The notes under the pieces were generated by a model. The model had not been told where the DNA came from. It was given only the letters and a program-made list of their open reading frames with translations, and ran no database searches. The translations under genes were made by a program, and so were the position numbers. Source: Leptasterias polaris (Eukaryota; Echinodermata; Asteroidea; Forcipulatida; Asteriidae). Taken from it: a stretch of 64,000 nt of DNA. Positions 51,501-63,026 of the stretch are shown piece by piece (the stretch's first letter is position 1; the number at the start of each line of letters is the position of its first letter). Location: positions 992,001 through 1,056,000 of the forward strand of contig JAZGTN010000192.1 of the NCBI GenBank assembly GCA_037783415.1. The letters are read 5' to 3'.

Positions 51501-54500
51501 TGTAGATTTGATTTTTTGTTTTGTGTGTGTAAGGAGTTTTGGGTTTTTGTTGTTGTTTTGGGTCGGGTTTTTTGTGGGGGGGGGGGGGGCTGATGCAGGC
51601 CGACCACAATATCATAGACTTGGAATCAAGTCTAATCATCTGTAAGTTCAAATTCTACGTAATGGTATGTCTGTTTAGTACGAAGAAAAAAACCTGCATG
51701 ATTGCGTTTGCATTTATAATAAATAATGACGTATATGTTACACAACAACTTATATTTTATCATTGAAAGGTGTGGCAGAAGATTCTGACCTTTTATGGCG
51801 AATTGTGATAGAAATTTCGTCTTTTGGGTCAACTTCCTTCAGCCATGCTAAATTACAGTAGGTGGGAAACACACACTGGGGGACAAAATCTCCAATGACA
51901 TATACAAACAAAGGAAGATTCCAGTAACAATCACCAAAACCACAAGCATTTTTAGCTGTTTATTACTGAGAGGGAAACTTTGCTCGATTGACACGATTGT
52001 CTGTGCTGGGAAAACTTGTTGTTTTAATGCTGTTGTTTTCAACAAGTTTTCCAAAAGTTAATCGTGTTAATCGACCAAAGTTTTCGTTTGTTGTCCTATT
52101 TTCCTTCCAGTTTACATTGTTGTGTTCTCGTGAGAACATACCAATTATTTCTACCACGCCTGCCTTTCTGTTTATTGGAGTCCCACTGGTGAGTATTGCT
52201 AATATTATTTACATATTACGTACGAACGCTTACGCCGTATCCGAATTGACGGCTACGACTGCTGCTACGGCTACGGCTACAGCTACGGCTACTGCTACGG
52301 CTACAGTTACGGCTACGGCTACTGCTACGGCTACTATAATGTATTTATAAATGTTTACCAATTCATTTTCGAAATTTATTTAATATGTCAAAACAAATGT
52401 TCCTGCTTGGCTTTTGACTAGTGTCATTTTTCGTTTTACTGTGTTCAGCGCTTTAATAATAGAGCATGCCTGCATGATTAGGGCGCTTTATAAGTGTTGG
52501 TGTTGTTATTATTATTACAACACCCAAATCAGCAGTCGAAGCTGTAGCTGACCGCCAATTTGAATACGGCCTTGTCACCAACGAAATATGTACTTGCCTT
52601 TATTTAGTTAATGAACATTTTGCATCATAAAAAGAGGCAGGAAAATAGCTTGGGGGGCAATAATAATAATACGAGATATTTATATAGCGCATAATGCAGG
52701 AGCCCCTATGCAGCACCAAAACATAAAACAATGAATGAATATAAAAGCAAGTTACAAAAATAAAGATTCAAGCAAATGAGTTTTTAAAAGTCCCTTGACA
52801 AATCTGAAGAGAGCCAGTTTGGCGAATATGAAGAGTTTGATAACGAAAGTGTAATGAAGTTGAAGGCTCTTTCACCATAGAATTTAGTGGAAAAAGTATT
52901 TTGCGTCAGTAGGGATTGGCCAGCAGATCGAAGAGGATGAACAGGAATATATTTACGGAGAAGATCAGATATATGGTCAGGAGATAGGCCACTAAGAGCA
53001 TTGACAGTGAGAAGATTTAACTTATACACGATACGCAGAGAGAGAAAGAAAGTTTTCTTGCTGCTCCCTTTTTAAAACTTTCGTAACAATCACTTAGCAT
53101 GCATTATATTAAAAGTACAGAGAAAGAGTCCTACGTAGGGCTAAGGCCGCCCTCAGCAACACGGCCTATCTCTGTTCCCCTCAGAAATACTGACATTATA
53201 CTCGAGCATGAGGACACCATAATTTATCGTTTTTTATTTCGATGGCTGCAATCAAAATAAGAACAATATTATTAACGTCCACAAAACTCCTTTGAAAGAC
53301 ATGCCGTTGTCTTTTAATATTTACACGACCACTAAATTTGATTTGGTTCGTTTTGGTTTGTTTATCAAAAACTGATAGACAAGAGTTAACATGACCTGCA
53401 GCTGATGAAAATTGAACCCATATTAAACAATTTTGCTATTAATCAAGCTGCCCTGTTGTGTTTATTTTCGTCCTAGACTGATCTACTGAATGACTATTTG
53501 AGTGTTGATGTGGATGCTGATGGAGCCAAGCCGTCAACATTGAGAAAGGTTCTTTCAAGATGGACGCCAGAAGACGCCAAGAACCCCGAGTAACTAATTA
53601 AGCCTAGTCCGAGTTAGCGGCTGCTGGCTGTGGCTTGATCGCTATACGTCACACCCGTGCTGCAGCATGTGAAGCCCACAGCATTACAATTGGCAACAGC
53701 CAAAGCCGCCATTTCGGACACGCCCTAAGCTAGGTCGTCACACGGGGCAACTTTCAGGCAACTTTCAGACAACCAACTGCACTGCATGCACTAGGAACAC
53801 TTCGGCAGCACAAGAGACAATCTTCTTGCTGTAACTCACTATTCCCAAGAAAATAATTAGAAAATTGGAATGTGATTGACATTTCATATTGGAGATTGCC
53901 TGGAATTGGTTGCATGTAAACTGCCTTGTGTGACATGGTCTTTAGCTCTTTTAAATGTTGGCTTACTCGTTATAAACCCAATTTCATAAATTGCTTCGCA
54001 TTAGAAAAAACGCCTATTCTGCTTGTTTATAGTGTGCCTAAATTACCAGCCAAAATGTCTCGTGAAATACATGATTATTTTATGGCTGGTTCGCCGCTAA
54101 TTTTCTCGGCACAACACTCATGGTGGCAAGAGTAGTACGTATAAAGCGCTTGCCTCTCGCAACACATGGTCCTGCTTCACATCCCACCAGAGGCCATATG
54201 AGAGTAGAGTTGTGCAATGGTTCTCTCCTGTACCACGAAGGTTTCTTCCGAGCCTCAGGTTTTCCTCCCTCCAGAAAAATCAAACAGTTTCAATCTCTGG
54301 CCGGGCTCCGTGTCAAGTTATATGGGTCAATATATTATGTCTGGCTGCAAAGGCACTTTTTATGTCCTTCACAATTCATCTTCTCATCAGCTGCAAGTAA
54401 AGTTTATTATCGTCCCAAATTATTATTATTATTATTCTACATATGGGATTTGAACATGGATTAGGCAAACGGGAAGCTATTCCTATGTTTGTTGACTGAA

Positions 54501-57500
54501 TTTTAAGAGAAAAAACAATTGTCTGTGGTTTATGATGGTTTAAAAAAATACCCAATAGAGTCGTAACATTGATGAGTAATGTATCCACTTAATTGAATTT
54601 AAAAGGGAAAATGAAGGCCTATAATTAGTGTTTAGAAGAGTGAAATAGTTTCCATTCTCTACAGTTTTTAGTAAACACGCACGACAACCAAGCTTTGAAA
54701 AAATGCATCAAATGTTGTTGTCATTTTGTTGATGAATTTCTGTTTTGAAGGGATTTTGGGCAGGTTCATGTCCAGCTTATTTCGATCGCAGAAATCGAAA
54801 TAAGCCATTGCAATTTCTTCGACTTTTTGAGGGAAATATTTCTCGTTCAGATTAGAACCCTTCTTCTTATTCTTCTTTCTCAAAAAGTTACAATTTTTTT
54901 TTTATATTTAAGAGCCGATTATACAAAAATAATAATTAACAATTTAAAAAAAGTTTCTCCATTGTTTTGTTGCGAATAAGCCACTGCATGGTTTAGAATA
55001 ACATGTTGGTTATGTAGCTGCAATTTGTGCATTAAAGCACACGTGTTAATGCAATGGCTCGTTCAGTGATTTATTAATTGATATAATGAATGTGTCCAGG
55101 TCTGGTATCCCTCGCATACTATGGTTAAATCCATGCTGTAACAACCCAGCTGGTATCACCACCTCCCTACACAGACGGAAGGAGATCTACAGTATCGCTC
55201 AGGAATATGATCTCCTCATAGTGGAAGACGATCCGTACTACTACCTCCAGGAAAATCAGGTAACATCATTCTGTCTTGTCCTATAATAACTAAGAGTCTT
55301 GGTAAACGACCTTCTCGTTTTTGTAACAATTTTTCCACTACATTAAACATAGATTAACTCATTAGCCTCATCAATACGTTGTCAACCCACGACTTTTTTT
55401 CGGTAAATAAAAGATTTGAAGTTCATGGCTTTTTATGGATTGTTTAAAAATGGTCCAATATTGTTCCTCTGAGGTTGTTGACTTCAACCAAGTCTTCTTT
55501 GGCGTGGAAAGTGTTTCTCTACAAAAAATAATATTTTTCTTGCACGTTTTCCAGCCCCGTATTCCAAGCTATCTGTCTCTTGACGTGGATGGAAGAGTCC
55601 TGAGATTCGATTCCTTCTCTAAGGTCCTATCACCAGGGTAAGATGCAGTCGTTTTATCTTTGATATTCTATGGGGTGTCGTGGCTGAGCGATCTAGGGCG
55701 GTGGAATCAATGTGGAATCTAGGGTGATGGGGAGTAATCTGCGATGGACTGTAGCATCTTAATAGAAATATTCTCAGTCGTCTAATGCCAATGAAACCGG
55801 ATATAAACACCGGTCTGGTGGGCCATATATTCGCTCGGGACAGAATTTACTTTTATGATACATCAAGCCACAGGTTTTTGTTTGGATATAACCCTTTCAG
55901 TACCGCCGTGCCATAGGGGCTCAAAGAAACATCCCACTTGGTGACCAATGAGTCCGTATGGCACGTAATTATTTTCATTCTTGGTGACCAATGACCCTCT
56001 CTGGCACATCGACCAAAAGTAATTTATCAAAATGTTAATAGCGCCCTCAATCGCCTGCGTCCATCCCCCCGGCAACAAGCTGCCCGCGTGTGCCCTGAAG
56101 CGTCGCAAGTTTTAAAATTTAAGCGGGATCGTTAAGCGTCCCCCCCCCCCCCACGCATTCTCGAGTAAGAGATCATTCTGACAACATGGCCGATGAAAAT
56201 GAAAAGATTTTGGAAGACATTTTCGCAGACAGTGGTTCAGAAATGTCATCTGACGAGGAATCGCCACTTGAGGACTCGGAGACGTCAGAAGACAGTGAGG
56301 ATACAGAGCCGAGGGCCTCGACATCAACAGCAACATTAACCTCTTCTAAGAAGGGTAAGAAGACCAAGTATAAGCCGAATTTCAGGTGTGGATGGCGTGA
56401 AGCCAACTCTTACACACGGCGACCGCCTGTTAAATTTACAGCAAACACCGGGGTTACAGAAGACTTCAGTTCGTTCTCCCCCATCCAAATTTTCAAACTG
56501 TACTTTTGTGAAGCAGTGTGGCAGATTATGGTACTAGAGACTAATCGTTATGCTGAACAAATATTGAGAGCGGGGGCAGAAAATAAGGGTGCTTGGAGAC
56601 CAACTAATGTACCTGAAATGATGGCATTCGTGGCCCTACTTCTTTGCATGGGAATCAACAAAAGGCCTCGTTACTCCATGCATTGGTCCAGGTCTGAAAT
56701 TCTACGAAGTCCCCTGTACTCAGCAACCATGGCTCGTAACCGATTTACTGCAATCCTAAGATTTTTTCACCTCGCCAATAACAGAGATGTCGAGGGCGAC
56801 TCTCCCCGTGACAAACTTGCTAAATTACGCCCAGTGTTAAACATTGTACTACCATCATTCCTCCGGGTGTACCAGCCGGGACGAAGCCTTTCACCGGACG
56901 AGACGATGGTCAAATTCAAAGGACGACTGAGCTTTAAGCAGTACATGCCAAGAAAAGCCGCAAAATGGGGATTGAAATCTTTCTCATTGAACGAATCAGA
57001 CACAGGGTACACATGTGCCTGGGAGTTGTTCACAGGATCGCAGCCCAGGTCCCCACAAGGACAGTCCTCTGTAAGTGATCCTGAGACAAACCATCCATCC
57101 GAAATAGGGGCACCAGGCAACGTAGTATTGAACCTTTTGCAGGGACTCGAAAATAAAGGACATGCATCTACATGGACAATTGGTTTAGTAGCCCGGCTCT
57201 TCTCAAAGTTGTCTGAGCTAGGATTCGGAGCTTGTGGAACTGTGCGCTATACCACCCTAGGGATACCCGACGTAGCAAACTCCAAGAAATTTCCTATGAA
57301 AAGCGGTGCAGATCCAACTATGCGTGTTATGTGGCAGGACACAAAATGTGTCACTCTCCTCTCAAACTATGGCGATTGCAGTGTCACTAGTAAAAAGATT
57401 CGGAGCCGGAAAACTTCAACAGGACTTCGTCATATCAAAAAACCGTGCATAGTCGAGGATTACAATAAATACATGGGGGGCACGGATCTGGCAGGACAAT

Positions 57501-60500
57501 TATGCACGTACTATACTCATACCCACAAAACATTCAAATGGTGGAAACGTGTATTTATGACAATCCTAGACATATGTTTGCTTAATGCTAATGTCGTATA
57601 CAACAGCATCCATACAAACAAGAGCTTGTCTACTTTGGATTTTCGGGTCAAGGTGATAGAGGCACTTATTTCAAGCTTCGAGAACAACCCAGTTGACCAT
57701 GCCCGTCAAGTGTCAAGTGCTTCAAACGCCCTTTCAACTCAGCACTTTCCGGGTCCGAATGTTGGCGGGAAGAAACGTGACTGTGTTGTATGCAGTTCCA
57801 CCTCTAATCGGAAACAAACTCGCATGATTTGTAAGCAGTGTATCAAGCCAATATGTGTTATACCATGCTTTGAGAAATTCCACTGTTAGCGATAAATTAG
57901 GTCAACAATTAAACTATAAAGTTAATTATGTAAAAAATGTGTAAAGCTGTTATACCATTATTGGAGAATTTCTGCACCAAGCGAATAATTTTCAATACTT
58001 TCTGAAAACTCCTCCCCCCCCCCCCCCCCCCCCCCCGCTACAATGTTGAATCCCACAATCGCATGCCTGCCAACAATCAACATTGAGGCCGGGGGGGGGG
58101 GGAATGGTACTTAGAAAATAAAAGTAAAAAGTATAGCACTTTGGCAAAATTAAATGTTAGTTCCTTCTTTACATATTGGTTCATGATAGGTGTAAATTTG
58201 ATTTGAGGAGTAATTTTTGTCCAGTTCATATTGTGCGTAATCAAAACTCTCTTGTTTTTATTGAATGTGCAATCCTATGAGCGGGTTTTTTTGGGGGGGG
58301 GGGGGGGGTGCTTCAAAAGGAATTTATAAAAACATTATGTTTATTTTAGGTTTCAGAAACAAATTTTAAAATAATCAAAATGGCCGACTTAAGCAACTGT
58401 ACCACATTGTTTGTATTTGGTCTCATTGGGTTCCTGCATCCTCAAAACCTGGCAATATTTTATGTTACGAGCCAAAACCAAATTGATTGGCGGCCATTTT
58501 TATTATTAAAATGGCCGCCTTAACCGACTGATCCAATAATTTAATTATGTGTCTTGTTGGGTTCCTGGATCCTTAATACATTCCAGTTTCCAACATTGAG
58601 GCGGGGGGGGGGAGGATGGTACTTAGAAAATACAAGTATAGCACTTTGGAAATATTTTATGTTAGTTCCTTCTTTACATATTGGTTCATGATAGGTAAAA
58701 AATTAATTTGAGGAGTTATTTTGTTCGAGTAACGTTCATATTGTGCTTAATCAAACTTCTATTGTTTATGTTTAACGTATAATACCGGTGAATCCTATGA
58801 GCGCTAATCCAAGTTTCCTACATTGAGGCGGGGGGGGGGGGATGGGTAGGATGATTGTTTGAAAGTACAAGTATAGCACTTTGCTATATATAATGTTATT
58901 TAATGCGAGTTCCTTCTTTGTCATTAAATGTGGTAACACAAATTTTTTAGGATTAAAACCTTCTGTTTATTTTTTTTTCATAAACCAATGTTATAATAAT
59001 CAAAATGGCCGCCTTTTAAAAGCGACTGAACCACCATTTGTGTATTTGCTCTCATTGGGTTCCTTCATCCTGAAAACATGGCAATTATTATTTTTTTATG
59101 TGAGGCTCGTAGACGGAGATACAGGCCAAAACCAAATTGATTGGCGGACATTTAGAAAAGGGCAATATTTAATGTTATTTTATGTCAGTTCCTTCTTTGT
59201 CATTAAATGTTGAAAACAATTAATAGTTTTGATTTTAGCAGTAATTTATTTCTAGGTCATATTGTGCGAAATCCAAACTCTCTTGTTTATATTTAATGTC
59301 CTATCCTAGGAGCGGGTTTGGGGGGGGGGGGTGCTTCCAATAAAAATTATTCAAACCTTTTTTTGTTGTTGAGGATTAATAATTTGGCAAAAAACAAAAT
59401 GGCCGCCTTAACCAATTGATCAACTATTTCATCCTGAAAACATGGGTATAGTCACCAACCCCCAGTATCTGTGAGGCTCAACAAATTGTTATGTTTTTTG
59501 GGGCGGGTTTGGGGTGGGGGAGGATGCTGTTTCAAAAGTAATTTCTTAAAACCTTATGTTTATTAAACTTTTCCAAAATAATTCTCATGCAGATTGGTAT
59601 GAACAGCTAATTGACAAATGTTTATCTTTCACATTTAAACTACTCAATTGTGTATTTAGTGGTCATAATACCATACCTCAAATATATGTTAAAGGCAATG
59701 ATTTAGTCCAAGGCAATATGCCAAAGGCAACAGTAATTTAATTGCTTGCTTGTACAACTTGCATTATGTTACTAGGACCTAGGCTAACCCCAATCTGCCT
59801 TGTGAGGGCGCTGTAACCTAAAACTTTCCTAAATAGTGTTGGTCACCAGGTAGCCATGTCAAGGAAATTTCTCTGGTCACCATTGCATTAGTAGCAAATA
59901 TGTGTTGGTACTGAAAGGGTTATAGTACATTATACAGACACAGTATTCCTCCGAGTTCAAGTTGGTTTCTTTGTTTTAGTCCCCCCCCCCTCACAAAAAT
60001 CAGTCCAAATTAATTGCAGCTATTATTAGGCTGCAAAGTCAATTAAAAGCATATGTAAGCCCTTGTGATCAATAAACTGTCCCTTTTTTCCAATGACCAC
60101 GCATTTCCGACTTCTCTGCTCCATTGATTACCAGAAGCCATAGAGGTTGCATTGAACACGCTTTCTTTGATAATTTATGCAAGAAAAGTTGTTTAATATT
60201 TGGAATTTGATTTTACATATGTTGTTCTATATAGACTCGGTTAATTGTTTAACATACGTTCTTCAAAGACAAAGTTCTTCGAATGAAGTTTTTGTCATAA
60301 GATATGCTTTTGAACGATTCAAGGGATGAGTTTGGGTAAATACAAACAACTGCATGCCAGCTTTGGGGCCGGAACTAGCAAAAACTTTGAGCGTGCACCT
60401 CAGTGGTGCTTTTAAAAACGAATTTACTCAAGATATCAGGACAAAAACCTGTTATTATTGATTCAGACATCGGATAGACCAACTAACTTCGTGCAATTTC

Positions 60501-62989
60501 GCTATGATTTAGAAGCGAGTGCACTCAATGACTGTTATTAGTAGTATTATTTCTGTGATTGACTATACCAATTCTTAAAAGAATTGCCTGAATTTGAGGG
60601 ATTTTTACTTCAGCTACATCTCTTTTAATCGCTCTTTCATTTTATAACTTCATTTTCAGTTTGAGGTTGGCATTTATCACTGGGCCTCGGAAAATAGTAA
60701 CGCAAATGGAAACTCTTTATATGCAGAGTACTCAGATGGCAAACGGAATAGCGCAGGTATGTTGTGTTGTTCTAAAAAAAGAAAGAAAAAAGTTAAGAGC
60801 GTCTTGTTTTCGCGACGTGCAGCGTCGCCTGTCAACTTGTGGTTGTGTCGTCGCCCGTCGCGTCACCCGTTTCGCCGCAGACTTACCAGGTAAATTCATT
60901 GTTGTCAGTAATGTGCGCATGCTTAGAACTGAGTAAACGATTGAAATTTACCTGGTAAGTCTGCTGCCACTGTGCGTTCCAAAGTCTCCCATTGCTTTAG
61001 TGGATATAGTGCGTCGCGACGGCACGGCAAGACGACACCGGCGACGGTATACCACCCGACGGTATACCAGACACAAAGCAAAATACGGTTGTCGTCTTTC
61101 CAACACATTAGACCATGTAACCTTTGTTTACAAAAAGAGCGACCTTGTACATTCCAGGGCTTTTCCTGGCAGGCAAGATACTACAATGGTTACATGTGAA
61201 GTTTTGCATTTTGTGTCATTATTTCCACATAAATTCAAGAGATATACAAATAACAGCTGAACATTAGTTTTCAGATGTGCCCCATTTCTTCATATCAAAG
61301 TTTGATAAAAATCAGACAGTGCACTCTCCATAAAGTATAAGATTTTATGCGTTTGTCCATTGAGCTGTGAACACATCGTGCCTGCAGGAAGTACAGGCTC
61401 TATTCCTATAACATCACATTGAACGAAGGAACTCCAAGCATGAAAAACATCCACCCAGAACTGATTTTGGTTTAAAGGTGGCATTTGTTGACATGACGAA
61501 CCCGAGTTTGACGTGATGCAAAACACCCCAAAAAGAAAAAGTGAAAACAGGGACACAAAATAAAGCAGGAAAACCCACCTAAACCAAAGTATTCCAATCC
61601 AAACAACGACAGAAGAAAATCCACTTACTAAAAAGACTCCACTACTGGTCGACAAGTAACCCGCGGGTACAATTCTTAGGAAGGAGACGTGGAAGGTCCC
61701 ACAGCGACGTACAATATACCTATATGGAAAGTGGCTTTAATTTTGTACCATTTCCACCATCCCTGAATCCGCAGAATAAATATTATTATAAAATTAATCC
61801 ACTCCTATTTTCTGACACAGACAAACACCACAGCAATTTGCCAAAATGTTTTTAGAATGGGCTATTATTCAGTGAAATACATCTCATTCAGTGAAACATA
61901 TATGCACTTGTCAAGTGGCACCAATGGGGCTTCATAGGCTATCTATTAAGTTTACTCTCAGATATTTGCTTAGGTTGAGTAACATTAACACCATGGCTTG
62001 GACACAAAAGGGCGCCATTATGTAAAGCACAAAAAGGCCTCATGGGAAGGCGGTCCGTCATCTAAAAATGCATACAAACTAAGTTGTGTTCCTTGTGTGT
62101 TTACCCACATCTCATCTATAGATACTCGTTTACAAACTGTTGAAGCAGTGGGGTCGGACTGGTTTCGAAGAGCACGTGCAGAAAATTGTGAAACTACACC
62201 AAGAAAAAAGACTGTACGCTCTAGCATTGGCAGACAAATGGCTGACAGGTATTGATTATTGGTTATTTTTTGAAATATCGACTGCTCGAATCGGTTTGAA
62301 AAAATATTAACGATTAGGTTCACAAATCGGGCAAAGGTTCCCTATATAATTATTGCTGTTCAACACTGTCAAGACAAACATTGGTTTCTTGCTGTTTCCA
62401 TGTTGAACAAAGAATATCATTTCAATCTTGAGACTTTGCACGTGTAGAATTGAAAAAAATTGTTTTCGGTAATCGCCTCCCGTTGATCCTACCATACAGG
62501 ACTGGCTGAATGGAACGTTCATTCTGAAGGAATGTTTATATTGTTCAAAACGTACGGTACCGGACTGACTTCAGATGAACTTAACGACAAGCTCATGGAG
62601 ACCGAACGAATTACCGTGGTTTCCGCCTCTTCGTTCTACCCGAGGGGCGCCCAGCTGAAAGATGTTGCCGTATTTAGAGTATCAGTTGCCATGGCAAGTC
62701 GTGACTCGATGAAGAAGGTGGGTTAGGATAAGGAAAAGTTTTAACATGACCCGATTGAACACAACTGATATCTGCGGCAAAATGTATTTAACGATCAATG
62801 TATAGAAAATGGTGTAATGAACCAATAGATAAAATATTACGCGATGGCTACGGAAGCTTAGAAGAGCCATTTCACAACTAGAAAGAATCAAGTCTAGTGG
62901 TATCTCACCCCAAACAGAAACTTACAAAGCTGCGGTTTGTAAACCCGCAGTATGAGCAAACTTGTAAGATCTTGTAATAAGTGTCGTGG

Positions 62990-63026
<37 letters not shown>

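Larger units (their letters stand above)
55892..59919 (+). mobile_element. piggyBac-type DNA transposon
   Basis: Ends ccctttcagtacc and its inverse ggtactgaaaggg are the CCC-starting terminal repeats of piggyBac. They are flanked by ataa on the left and ttat on the right, each one base off the canonical TTAA target. Inner copies of ttggtgaccaat (left) and ggtcacca (right) form subterminal inverted motifs. It carries one transposase frame (56186-57889) and a 2-kb repetitive 3' region. It lies in intron 8 of the aminotransferase gene, same strand. Confidence 0.9.
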
